This document shows positions 32,420 through 40,706 of a DNA stretch of 64,000 nt, in pieces. The DNA comes from an uncultured Sinobacteraceae bacterium (GTDB lineage Bacteria > Pseudomonadota > Gammaproteobacteria > Nevskiales > Nevskiaceae). The position numbers were made by a program, and so were the translations under genes. Below the pieces are notes generated by a model that saw only the letters and a list, made by a program, of their open reading frames with translations, searched no databases and was not told the DNA's origin. The stretch spans positions 558,001 to 622,000 of the forward strand of contig CAIJRD010000012.1 of assembly GCA_903822975.1 (NCBI GenBank), read 5' to 3'. Numbering within the stretch: the stretch's first letter is position 1; each line of letters begins with the position of its first letter.

Positions 32420-33661
32420 TTAGGCCCTCGCCCGCACAACGGGGCCACTTTCCGGCCGGGCGGTCGCGCCAGTCGGTTTGACGATCGGCTGAACACGCTC
32501 ATGGCCGCGCGCCGCGCTGAACAGCGAGCGGCCGATGATCAGCTTCATGATTTCGATTGAACCGCCGGCGATCTTGACGATGCGCGAATCCGCAAATGCG
32601 CGCGAGATCGGGTATTCCCACATGTAACCCCAGCCGCCGAACAGTTGCAGACATTCGTCGGCCACGCGGCAATGCAGGTTCGATAGCCACATCTTCGCCA
32701 TCGCCGCATCGACTTCGTCCAACTCGCCGCGCATGAACGCAGAGATGCAGTGATCGGTAAAAACGCGACCGATCACGGCGTCGGTTTTCATCTCCGCAAG
32801 TTTGAATTGCGTGTTCTGGAAATCGCCGATGGTCTTGCCGAAGGCCTTGCGGTTGGCGGTGTAATCCACCGTCATCTCGATCAGCGTTTCAGCCACGGTG
32901 GCCGAGCGAATCGCCTGTGCGAGCCGCTCCTGTGCCAGCTTGGTCATCATCAGCTTGAAGCCTTCACCCTCGGCGCCGAGCATCGCGCTTGCCGGCACGC
33001 GGAGATCCTCGAAGAACAGCTCCGAGGTGTCCTGTGCCTTCAGGCCCAGCTTCTCCAGGTTCTTGCCGCGCTTGAAGCCGGGCAGCGAGGTATCCACCAG
33101 AAACAGCGTGATGCCCTTGGCACCGGCGTTCTCGGTCTTGGTCGCCAGCACCACCACGTCGCACAGCTGGCCGTTGGAGATGAACACCTTCTGGCCGTTG
33201 ATGACGTAGTCGTCGCCATCGCGCACCGCGCGCGTGCGGATGTTCTTCAGATCCGAGCCGGCGTGAGGCTCGGTCATGCCGAGCGAGCCGATGGCTTCGC
33301 CGCTGACCATCTTCGGCAGCCAATGCTTCTTCTGTTCTTCGCTGCCGAACGAGCGCACATAGGTGGCCACCAGATCGCAGTGAATCAAAAAGCCCGGACC
33401 GGTGAAGCCGCTGCGCGCCATCTCTTCGAATACGACCACGTCGAACAGGTAGTCGAGCCCGAGGCCGCCGTATTCTTCCGGCACCGTGCAGCACAGCAAA
33501 CCGGCATCGCCGGCTTTCAGCCAAAGCTCGCGCGGGACGATGCCTTGGCGTTCCCACTCGGCGTGGAACGGAGCGATTTCCTTCTCGATGAACTTGCGCA
33601 CCGATGAACGGAACATTTCGTGCTCGTTCTGGAAAAGGCTGCGCTGAAACATCAAAAACAC
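32420..33661 (-). CDS. Acyl-CoA dehydrogenase
   Basis: Flavin-dependent acyl-CoA dehydrogenase of 413 residues. It has FAD/substrate motifs MTEPHAGSDLKNIRT and VFISNGQLCDVVVL, the DTSELFFEDLRVP loop, RKAFGKTIGDFQNTQFKLA, QLFGGWGYMWEYPI, and the likely catalytic Glu in GGSIEIMKLIIGRSL. It dehydrogenates an acyl-CoA at C2-C3 and passes electrons to ETF. It is the first gene of the transcript that also carries the XylM-like hydroxylase, 24 bp below operator O4. Branched-chain acyl-CoA (for example isobutyryl-CoA) is a plausible substrate in the p-cumate scheme. Confidence 0.93.
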   Translation of the reverse strand: MFLMFQRSLFQNEHEMFRSSVRKFIEKEIAPFHAEWERQGIVPRELWLKAGDAGLLCCTVPEEYGGLGLDYLFDVVVFEEMARSGFTGPGFLIHCDLVATYVRSFGSEEQKKHWLPKMVSGEAIGSLGMTEPHAGSDLKNIRTRAVRDGDDYVINGQKVFISNGQLCDVVVLATKTENAGAKGITLFLVDTSLPGFKRGKNLEKLGLKAQDTSELFFEDLRVPASAMLGAEGEGFKLMMTKLAQERLAQAIRSATVAETLIEMTVDYTANRKAFGKTIGDFQNTQFKLAEMKTDAVIGRVFTDHCISAFMRGELDEVDAAMAKMWLSNLHCRVADECLQLFGGWGYMWEYPISRAFADSRIVKIAGGSIEIMKLIIGRSLFSAARGHERVQPIVKPTGATARPESGPVVRARA

Positions 33662-33684
33662 TCCGAAAACGGTTATTAAAGTCT

Positions 33685-33704
33685 ATCGTATGCTTCCATA
33701 CGAT
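33685..33704. promoter_or_regulatory. Palindromic operator O4, perfect inverted repeat
   Basis: ATCGTATG CTTC CATACGAT: perfect 8-bp arms with a 4-base centre, the best example of the shared site. It lies 24 bp above the acyl-CoA dehydrogenase/hydroxylase transcript, in position to block transcription. The rest of the 314-bp gap has a repeated TTGTTCGGYCAG motif (about 33926-33953) and no gene. Confidence 0.7.
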
Positions 33705-33975
33705 TGATGTAAAGCGCCTCGCCGGCTACGGCAATCGAAGGCCGCACGCTCACTTCTGCAAGCTTTTATCGATGAGTCGCTGCGTGCGCCAGCACACTTA
33801 GCAGCCGCTGATCTTGGCGGTACAACAACGACCCCACCCGGGCGGCTGACCGGCCGCAACGATGCGCGGCTGGACGGCGACTTCCCAGTCCAAATCGTCG
33901 TCCGGATCGTCGGCCGGCTCCTCGGTCAGTTGTTCGGCCAGTTGTTCGGTCAGACTTTGCGCGCGCTCGCTGGCG

Positions 33976-35121
33976 CTACAGCGAACGCGAAATCAGCTCA
34001 CGCATGATTTCCGAGGTGCCGCCGTAGATGCGCTGCACACGCGCATCGGCATAGAGCCGGCAGATTTCGTATTCGCGCATGAAGCCGTAGCCGCCGAAGA
34101 ACTGCAGGCACTGGTCGACCACGCGGCCGTGCATCTCGCTGCACCAAAGCTTGGCGATCGACGCGTCGGCAGACGTCAGCGCGCCGCGTTCGTGGCGGGC
34201 CAGGCATTGATCGACGAACGCCCAACCGACACTGAGTTCCGCCTTCAGATCAGCCAGCTTGTACCGCGTGTTCTGGAAGTCCATCACGGCCTTGCCGAAC
34301 GCACGCCGTGAACGCACGTAATCGCAAGCCAGATCGAACGCACGCTGCGCCGCTCCCATCGACGACAGCGCCAGCGTCAGGCGTTCCTGCGGCAGTTCGG
34401 TCATCAGCACGGTGAAGCCGCCACCTTCGGCACCGAGGATATTGCCGACCGGAACGCGCACTTCGTCGAAGAACAATTCCGAGGTGTCCGCCGATTTGTG
34501 GCCGAGCTTGTCGAGATTGCGGCCGCGGCGAAAACCCGGCCGGTCGGTCTCGACCAGCACCAGGCTGATGCCCTTAGCACCCGGCGCGTCGCTGGTGCGC
34601 GCAACCACGATGACGACGTCGGCATGCTGGCCGTTGGAGATGAACGTCTTGCTGCCGCTGACGACCAGTTCGTCGCCGTTGCGCACCGCACGCGCGCGCA
34701 CGCCTTGCAGATCGCTGCCGGTGCCGGGTTCGGTCATCGCGATCGCACACACGCTCGCGCCGCTGACCATACGCGGCAACCAGTGCTGCTTCTGCGCCTC
34801 GTTGCCGAAGTGCAGGATGTATCCGGCGCAGACGTCGCTATGAACGGAGAAGTCGCTCAAGGGCCCCGCATAGCCGGCATAGGCGATTTCCTCACCGATG
34901 ATGGCGTTGTGCAGGAAACTGCCGCCAGGTCCGCCGTAGCACTCCGGTACCTGTGGACACAGCAGACCGGCGGCACCGCCACTGGTCCAGTACTGACGAT
35001 CGACAATGCCCTGCTCTTCCCAGCGGGCAAAGTTCGGCGTGATCTCGGCCGCGATGAACCCGCGTACGGCATCGCGGAACATCGCGTGTTCTTCGTTGTA
35101 GACCGCTCGATGTTGCAGCAT
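33976..35121 (-). CDS. Acyl-CoA dehydrogenase
   Basis: Second acyl-CoA dehydrogenase, 381 residues, parallel in layout to 32420-33661. It shows MTEPGTGSDLQGVRAR, TFISNGQHADVVIVV, DTSELFFDEVRVPVG, RRAFGKAVMDFQNTRYKLA and the catalytic Glu in YGGTSEIMRELISRSL. The two proteins are clearly related but not near-identical, suggesting different chain lengths or steps. It lies 17 bp after the NPD-type flavoprotein gene, forming a two-gene unit. No copy of the shared operator was noticed upstream of that unit. Confidence 0.93.
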   Translation of the reverse strand: MLQHRAVYNEEHAMFRDAVRGFIAAEITPNFARWEEQGIVDRQYWTSGGAAGLLCPQVPECYGGPGGSFLHNAIIGEEIAYAGYAGPLSDFSVHSDVCAGYILHFGNEAQKQHWLPRMVSGASVCAIAMTEPGTGSDLQGVRARAVRNGDELVVSGSKTFISNGQHADVVIVVARTSDAPGAKGISLVLVETDRPGFRRGRNLDKLGHKSADTSELFFDEVRVPVGNILGAEGGGFTVLMTELPQERLTLALSSMGAAQRAFDLACDYVRSRRAFGKAVMDFQNTRYKLADLKAELSVGWAFVDQCLARHERGALTSADASIAKLWCSEMHGRVVDQCLQFFGGYGFMREYEICRLYADARVQRIYGGTSEIMRELISRSL

Positions 35122-35138
35122 GGCTGTCTACTTTCCGG

Positions 35139-36125
35139 TTAGAGACTGGCCGCGCGCGGCAAATCCACACCGCGCGAGACGCCCGCGCCGCGATACTCAT
35201 TGAGCAACTGTTCGACGGTTTCGGCGACATCGGCCACGCGATCGACGCAGCCGACGCCCTGGCCGGCGCCATAGATGTTCTTCCAGGGCTTGTGGCCGCC
35301 GTGCACATCGGAGAAGTCGATCTTGCCGTCCACGGCAAGCCGGTTCTGATCGAGGCCGGCGGCGGCAACGCTCTCCTTCAACCAGTTGCACATCACGCCG
35401 GTCACCGCCTTGGTGCTGACCACACCGTCCATACCCGCGCGCACCATCATCGCCCGGTATTCCTCGTTGACCAGACTCTCCGGACAGGCGATGAAGCGCG
35501 TGCCCATGTAAACCAGATCGGCACCGAGCATCTCGGCGGCACGCACGCCACGGCCATCGGAGATCGCGCCGCCGACCACGATCGGTCCATCGAAGAAGCG
35601 CCGCACTTCGGGCACGAAGGCGAACGGGCTGTAGGCGCCGGTATGCCCGCCGGCGCCGTGACACACGAGCACCAGACCATCGACACCCGCATCCACCGCC
35701 TTGCGCGCGTGCTCCAGCGACATCACGTCGGCAAACACCGCGCCGCCATAGCTGTGCACGGTATCGAGCACGCGCTTCGGCGAGCCGAGCGCGGTGACGA
35801 TCAGTTCAGGCCGGTATTCCTGCAGCAGTTCGAGCTCCTGCGCGAAGCGGTCGTAACTCGGATGCACGATCAGACTCACGGCCCAACCGCCAACGGTTCC
35901 ACCGGCTTTGCGCACCGCGGCGAGTTCGTCGCGGATGCGCAGGAACCAGTCGTTCAGTTGCTCGATGCTGCGCGCGTTCTGCGTCGGAAACGAACCCATC
36001 AGGCCGGCCTTGCAGGAGGCAATCACCAGTTCGGGACCAGACACCAGAAACATCGGGGCAACGATCACCGGCAAACGCAGGCCCTGGCGCAGACGCGAGA
36101 CGATCCGATCGGCAGATTGATTCAT
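35139..36125 (-). CDS. Nitronate monooxygenase / NPD-family flavoprotein
   Basis: FMN-binding TIM-barrel protein of 328 residues in the 2-nitropropane dioxygenase family. It has LPVIVAPMFLVSGPELVIASCKAGLMGSFP at the N-terminus, ADVMSLEHARKAVDAGVDGLVL, HGAGGHTG and GGAISDGRGVRAAEMLGADLVYMGTRF for FMN phosphate. The family includes nitronate monooxygenases and FMN enoyl reductases. Beside acyl-CoA dehydrogenases an enoyl-CoA-related redox role is as likely as nitronate oxidation. Start 36125 (MNQSADRI) was chosen over an upstream ATG because it fits the family length. Confidence 0.85.
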   Translation of the reverse strand: MNQSADRIVSRLRQGLRLPVIVAPMFLVSGPELVIASCKAGLMGSFPTQNARSIEQLNDWFLRIRDELAAVRKAGGTVGGWAVSLIVHPSYDRFAQELELLQEYRPELIVTALGSPKRVLDTVHSYGGAVFADVMSLEHARKAVDAGVDGLVLVCHGAGGHTGAYSPFAFVPEVRRFFDGPIVVGGAISDGRGVRAAEMLGADLVYMGTRFIACPESLVNEEYRAMMVRAGMDGVVSTKAVTGVMCNWLKESVAAAGLDQNRLAVDGKIDFSDVHGGHKPWKNIYGAGQGVGCVDRVADVAETVEQLLNEYRGAGVSRGVDLPRAASL

Positions 36126-36509
36126 GGGGAGATTCGCTGGTAGGTGTTTAGACGTGCGCAGTATCCGAAGCCCGCTCCGTGCATAAAAGCTTGCCTGCGT
36201 AACATTAATGCCGGCGTCAATCACGGCGACTCTGGCGCAACGTTTTAAGGCCGCGGGCGGAGCGGACGATTAGCCCCAGGATTTTGGAAGTCGGTACTGC
36301 GCCGCAGGATTGATCGCTGGATCTGGGCTGCACTCTGGCATTGCGCCCAATTCTTGATGGTCGAAGGCAGACTGCGCGCTGTACTTCGCCAAGCCGTATG
36401 CGTCCAACTTGAGCCGCCGGATCTGCACGGGCTCGATGCGAACTCGATGCGAATTCGATGAGACCTCGATGCAAGCTCGCCGCCGACGTAATCGGCGCCG
36501 GATGCTGGG
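36126..36509. other. Intergenic region with degenerate TCGATGCGAA repeats
   Basis: About 384 bp between convergent ends/starts of minus-strand genes. CTCGATGCGAA-like units recur three to four times at 36434-36475. No gene, terminator or operator copy was recognised. Confidence 0.5.
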
Positions 36510-37175
36510 CTACGGCATGACGCGCCAGGCACGCGTGAACAATTGCACGAGCGTTTCGATCCAGTGCCGTCGCGCCTGAGGATGCCGCGAAGGTTGAACC
36601 AGCAGGTATCGACCCGCACCGCTGGCCATGCCGGCGATCTGTGTGGCGGCGTCGTATGGAGAATCGATCGCGATCTGGCCTGCCTCCCGCAGTCGCTGCA
36701 GATAGTCGACCAAGGGGGCGACTGCCGACTTCGAATCGTTCAGCATCGCGCGACCGAGCTTCGGAAAGCGTCGCGCATCGGCAATCACCATGCGCATCAC
36801 CGCCATGTACTGCGGCTGCGTAAACCCATCGTAGAGCTTCTCGATGATCTCGCGCAGCACCTGCTCCAATGGCGCATGTGGATCTACGCTGAACGCCAGG
36901 CCATCGCGGACGCGCAGCTGGGCGCGCCGTGCGACTTCGACGAACAGCTGCTCCTTGGTATCGAACTGGCGATAGAGCGTGATCTTGGCAACTTCGGCGG
37001 TGCGCGCGATGCCTTCCATGCTGCTGGCTTCGAAGCCATGCGTAATGAACGTCGTCAGCGCGGCATCGAGAATGTTCTCCCGCAGGACCGAAGCCTGTGC
37101 GACGGTGGGACGTCCCGGCGCACGTCGTGGCGATGGCGTCTGTCGCAGGCGCGCCGGCTTCGGTGTCAGCGGCAT
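36510..37175 (-). CDS. TetR-family regulator, candidate master of the shared operator
   Basis: TetR protein of about 221 residues. The HTH is ILDAALTTFITHGFEASSMEGIARTAEVAKITLYRQFDTKEQLF, and the C-terminal domain contains LREIIEKLYDGFTQPQYMAVMRMVIADA. The start at 37175 (MPLTPKPARLRQTP) is preferred; the longer frame from 37301 would translate through the palindrome at 37264-37283. That site lies in the divergent promoter of this gene and the OYE gene, the usual place for a TetR autoregulatory operator. This makes the protein a better candidate than the CymR-like one for binding the whole site family. That is inference. Confidence 0.85.
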   Translation of the reverse strand: MPLTPKPARLRQTPSPRRAPGRPTVAQASVLRENILDAALTTFITHGFEASSMEGIARTAEVAKITLYRQFDTKEQLFVEVARRAQLRVRDGLAFSVDPHAPLEQVLREIIEKLYDGFTQPQYMAVMRMVIADARRFPKLGRAMLNDSKSAVAPLVDYLQRLREAGQIAIDSPYDAATQIAGMASGAGRYLLVQPSRHPQARRHWIETLVQLFTRAWRVMP

Positions 37176-37263
37176 CGCCGCGCCGAATCCGGGCCAGAGC
37201 CCGAGCCAGGCATCACCGGCATTGCAGCACAGACGCGCCGCAGACGGACCCTGCCGCTCGCAT

Positions 37264-37283
37264 ATGGTATGGTTACATACCGT
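37264..37283. promoter_or_regulatory. Palindromic operator O5 between TetR and OYE genes
   Basis: ATGGTATG GTTA CATACCGT, arms matching at 7 of 8 positions, between the divergent TetR (minus) and Old Yellow Enzyme (plus, 27 bp away) genes. Shares TATG, TA and final T with O1-O4 and O6. Confidence 0.7.
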
Positions 37284-37309
37284 ATAAGACACACTGAACA
37301 CACTCCTCG

Positions 37310-38407
37310 ATGAGCACCCTTTTCTCGCCCGCCCGATTCGGCAGGCTCGATGCCGCGAACCGTATCGTGGTCGCTCCGATGTGCCAGTACTCCGGCATCG
37401 ACGGAAGTGTACAGCCCTGGCATGCGCAACACCTTGGGCAGCTGGCGATCTCCGGCGCCGGTGTGCTGACGCTCGAAGCCACTGCGGTCGAACGCCAAGG
37501 CGCGATCACGCACGGCTGCTTGGGACTCTGGAACGACAGTCAGGCGCACGCACTCGCCAAGCTGCTAAGCGAGCTGCGCAGCTTTGCGCGATTGCCCATC
37601 GGCATTCAGCTCGGCCACGCCGGACGCAAGGGCTCGGCGCAAGCACCCTGGCTTGGCGGCGCGCCGCTGACACCCGAGCAAGGCGCCTGGACCACACTGG
37701 CGCCGTCGGCGCTGCCCTGGGGTCGCGACTGGCCGGTGCCCGAGGCACTCGACCAGGCCGGCATCGACCGCATCGTCGCCGCGTTTGCCGCCGCGGCACA
37801 GCGCGCCGATCGCGCCGGTCTCGATTTCATCGAACTGCATTCCGCGCACGGCTATCTGATGCACGCCTTTCTTTCGCCGATTTCGAATCAGCGCCGCGAT
37901 GGCTACGGCGGATCGCTTTCGAATCGCATGCGCTTTCCGCTCGAAGTGATGCGCGCGGTGCGCGCAGTTTGGCCGGCACAGAAAACACTGGGCCTGCGCA
38001 TCAATGGCACCGACTGGCTCGACGACGGCTGGCAGGTCGAAGATGCAATCGCGTATGGCCGCGCGCTGCTCGATGTCGGCGCCGATTATCTTTCGGTTTC
38101 CAGCGGCGGTGCGCGCGGCGGCGTGACGATCAAACTCGAGCCGGGCTATCAGGTGAGCTTCGCCGCCAAGCTGCGACAGGCGCTGGGTTGCCCGATCGTC
38201 TGCGCAGGCCTGATTGCCGATCCGGCGCATGCCGATGCGATCGTCACACGGGGCGATGCGGATTTCGTAGCACTTGCACGTGCGCTGCTCGACGATCCGC
38301 GCTGGCCGCAGCATGCCGGCATCAGCCTGGCGCAACCGCAGGACTTGCCGCCGCAGTATCAGCTGGCAGCAGCCGGGCGTTGGCCGCTCGCGCGTCGCGC
38401 CGCCTGA
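37310..38407 (+). CDS. Old Yellow Enzyme family NADH:flavin oxidoreductase (YqjM/XenA-like)
   Basis: FMN TIM-barrel ene-reductase of 365 residues. VVAPMCQYSGIDG carries the Cys25/Tyr27 pair typical of the YqjM/XenA subgroup. Further motifs are GIQLGHAGRKGSA, ELHSAHGYLMHAFLSPISNQRRDGYGGSL (substrate and FMN residues) and the C-terminal ADFVALARALLDDP. It reduces alpha,beta-unsaturated carbonyls with NAD(P)H. It is the first plus-strand gene after operator O5, followed 41 bp later by a dienoyl-CoA-reductase-like SDR. A role in saturating an unsaturated intermediate is plausible. Confidence 0.92.
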   Translation: MSTLFSPARFGRLDAANRIVVAPMCQYSGIDGSVQPWHAQHLGQLAISGAGVLTLEATAVERQGAITHGCLGLWNDSQAHALAKLLSELRSFARLPIGIQLGHAGRKGSAQAPWLGGAPLTPEQGAWTTLAPSALPWGRDWPVPEALDQAGIDRIVAAFAAAAQRADRAGLDFIELHSAHGYLMHAFLSPISNQRRDGYGGSLSNRMRFPLEVMRAVRAVWPAQKTLGLRINGTDWLDDGWQVEDAIAYGRALLDVGADYLSVSSGGARGGVTIKLEPGYQVSFAAKLRQALGCPIVCAGLIADPAHADAIVTRGDADFVALARALLDDPRWPQHAGISLAQPQDLPPQYQLAAAGRWPLARRAA

Positions 38408-38448
38408 AAATAATCCGCAAGCAACTAGAAAACTTTAAGGAGTGACCG

Positions 38449-39339
38449 ATGACACTATTCGACAAAAAAGCACTGTCCGGAAAACGCATCCTGATCACCG
38501 GCGGCGGCACCGGCCTGGGCAAGGGCGTAGCCGGGATACTCGCGGATCACGGTGCGCAGGTGCACCTGTGGGGACGACGCAGTGAGGTGCTGAAGCAGGC
38601 GGCCGATGCGATCAACGCGCGCAACCCGGGCTCGGCGTTCTTCCAGGCGGTCGACATCCGCAAGCAGGAACTGGTCGACGCCGCAGTCGGCGCGATCTGG
38701 TCCGAGCATGGGGCGCTCACCGGCCTGGTCAACAATGCCGCAGCCAACTTCATCGCACCAACCAAGGACCTGAGCCCGCGTGCGTTCGAAGCGATTACCA
38801 GCACCGTGATGAACGGCGCGTTCTTCACGACCCAGGCCTGCGGCAAGCGCTGGATCGACCAGGGCCTCAAGGGCTCGGTGGTGTCGACGCTGGTGACCTG
38901 GGTCTGGACCGGTTCGGCATTCGTTACGCCGTCGGCGATGGCCAAGGCGGCAGTGAACGCGATGACGATGTCGCTCGCGGTCGAGTGGGCACGCTACGGT
39001 ATTCGTATCAATGCCGTGGCGCCGGGACCGTTCCCGACCGATTACGCCTGGCAGATGCTGAGCCCAACCGAGGACAGCGCAGTCGGCGCAACCCAGGCCA
39101 GCGAAGTACCGATGGGCCGCTACGGCGAGATCCACGAACTCGCGAACCTGATGCTGCTGCTGCTCGGCGACGGCTGCGAATATCTCACCGGCGAGACGAT
39201 CTGCATCGACGGCGGTCACCATCTTGCAGCTCCTTCTACCTTCGCCGGCCTGACCAAGCTCGATGACAAGGCCTGGCTCAAAATCCGCGAGGCCAGTCAG
39301 GCCGCGAGCGCGTCGGCCAAGGCTCAGCGCAACGTCTGA
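38449..39339 (+). CDS. SDR family protein, 2,4-dienoyl-CoA reductase-like
   Basis: Short-chain dehydrogenase of 296 residues. TGGGTGLGKGVA binds the nucleotide and NNAAANF replaces the usual NNAG. The catalytic segment STLVTWVWTGSAFVTPSAMAKAAV has the conserved Lys but Ser/Met where classical SDRs have YxxxK, as in 2,4-dienoyl-CoA reductases. VAPGPFPTDYAW and ICIDGGHHL complete the fold. It probably reduces a dienoyl- or enoyl-CoA with NADPH. AAGGAG lies ahead of the ATG, and a strong GC hairpin follows the stop. Confidence 0.88.
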   Translation: MTLFDKKALSGKRILITGGGTGLGKGVAGILADHGAQVHLWGRRSEVLKQAADAINARNPGSAFFQAVDIRKQELVDAAVGAIWSEHGALTGLVNNAAANFIAPTKDLSPRAFEAITSTVMNGAFFTTQACGKRWIDQGLKGSVVSTLVTWVWTGSAFVTPSAMAKAAVNAMTMSLAVEWARYGIRINAVAPGPFPTDYAWQMLSPTEDSAVGATQASEVPMGRYGEIHELANLMLLLLGDGCEYLTGETICIDGGHHLAAPSTFAGLTKLDDKAWLKIREASQAASASAKAQRNV

Positions 39340-39381
39340 GCACCAGGCGCCGCACGACAGAATAGCGGCCTGCAGGACCTG

Positions 39382-39408
39382 CGCGGCGGCGCCGCGCCGC
39401 CGCGTTTC
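39382..39408 (+). terminator. GC-rich hairpin terminator after the OYE-SDR operon
   Basis: CGCGGCGGCG and CGCCGCCGCG form a 10-bp stem with a 3-base loop, followed by TTT, 42 bp after the SDR stop. The T run is short, but the stem is very stable. Confidence 0.7.
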
Positions 39409-39462
39409 ACATGCTCGATTCAAACGCCGAAATAATCGGCTCGCTGGACGACGGAACTAAGT

Positions 39463-39675
39463 CTAATTACGACCGCGACGTTTGCGTGCGGCCGATGCAC
39501 CGCGCCGTAACACGCTGGCCGCAGGAGGGCTCGGCGCAACCGCAGACTCCGCCAGCGTGCGCGTCTTCGTGATCGCCTGCTGCAAACCACGCACCCATTC
39601 CTGCAGGCGTCCCGGACCGTCCGCTTGCTGAAGTCTTGCCGGGGCCTCCAAATTCACTTCACTGCTGACTTGCAC
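39463..39675 (-). CDS. Small basic-tailed protein downstream of an operator copy
   Basis: Unrecognised 70-residue ORF: an amphipathic helix region (ARLQQADGPGRLQEWVRGLQQAITKTRTLAES), then a Pro/Ala linker and a very basic tail (RRGASAARKRRGRN). The only argument for it beyond the open frame is position: operator O6 lies 56 bp above the ATG in the orientation seen at other regulated genes. The tail could bind nucleic acid or acidic surfaces. It may also be a chance ORF. Confidence 0.45.
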   Translation of the reverse strand: MQVSSEVNLEAPARLQQADGPGRLQEWVRGLQQAITKTRTLAESAVAPSPPAASVLRRGASAARKRRGRN

Positions 39676-39730
39676 GAGAACGCTTCCCCAACGTCGCCGT
39701 TACCCGTATCACTACGCGGCCAAATCTATA

Positions 39731-39750
39731 TAGGTATGGTGCCATATCAT
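39731..39750. promoter_or_regulatory. Palindromic operator O6
   Basis: TAGGTATGGTGCCATATCAT, with GGTATGG and CCATATC nearly palindromic around a 2-base centre. It carries the invariant TATG, TA and final T. AT-rich flanks (CTATATA, ATTATTCAG) look promoter-like. The nearest ORF is the 70-residue one on the minus strand. Confidence 0.55.
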
Positions 39751-39753
39751 TAT

Positions 39754-40706
39754 TCAGAATTGAAGCGCGAACTGGGTGAATGGACCTAAGCTTCTGCGCG
39801 AATGAGTTTCGGTACCGCAGCGAACGATGCGATCCGCGCCGAAGCAAGTGCATACCCGGATCACTTCTGCCAGATCAGTTCTGCCAGATGAGATCAGCCA
39901 GATAAGTTCAGCCAGACAACTCTTGCTCGTGGCGCGACTTTCGAACGGCCGTTTGAGCGAAGTTGCACAGGTCCGCATCCCCCGAAGGATTCAGCACGAC
40001 AGTTCGTCACTCGGATTGCACCGCCCAGGGAGCCGACGCTCCGGTGGTACCTGTTCGGCTGATGGCAGACGCCAAGTCTCCGGGGCGCGATCGCGACCCG
40101 GTCTTCTGCGCGTAACGCGGCGGCGACTTTCGAGCCGGTCGGCAGATCCGCCGCGATCGCTTTGGCCGTGCCGTACGCACCCGACGACTGACGCGCAAGT
40201 AACCGCGCCCCGAGATGCTGAGCAGACGAGCCGGAACACCGTCGACGTGGCCACCGGTGCTCGCGAGGGGGCCTGCGAGGTGCGCGCACCACCTTGCATC
40301 ACCAGCCGCGCAGACGGCGCCTGTCGACTGCGCACCTGAACGCGGCACGGGGATTGCCTACGATTTGGCAGCAAATAGGTGCGAGCGCAGATCGGTTGGA
40401 GCGTCTGCGTCAACGCAACAGGCACTTGGGCAGGGACAAAAAAATAACTCGCGACGGCGCACGGAACGATCCGCAGGCGCCGCCGCCCTGATGCTCAAGG
40501 AATGGCGTCGTGCCCAAGTCAAACACCTCTTCGGCGGCAGGCATGCGCCTGCTCGAAACAACGGTGGGCGCCTTCCCCGCAGCAACCTTCTGCGTCCCCG
40601 TCGCAGCCTGCGTGCGTCGTCGCCTCTGCGCGTCCGACGTTCGGCGCCGCACGCCTGGCGGGATGCAAGGCCCCAGTTCCCACCGCAGTACGTAAGGAGT
40701 CGTCCG
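39754..40706. other. About 950 bp without a convincing gene
   Basis: Six-frame reading gives only Arg/Ser-rich translations without family features. GATCAGTTCTGCCAGATGAGATCAGCCAG-type short direct repeats (CAGATNAG, about 39870-39910) are visible. It may be a decayed gene or a long regulatory leader for the OmpA lipoprotein. Confidence 0.5.

Noticed and set aside
39827-40425. Plus- and minus-strand frames of 110-170 residues in the 40-kb gap
   Set aside because: Translations are Arg/Ser-rich without any motif and overlap each other on both strands.
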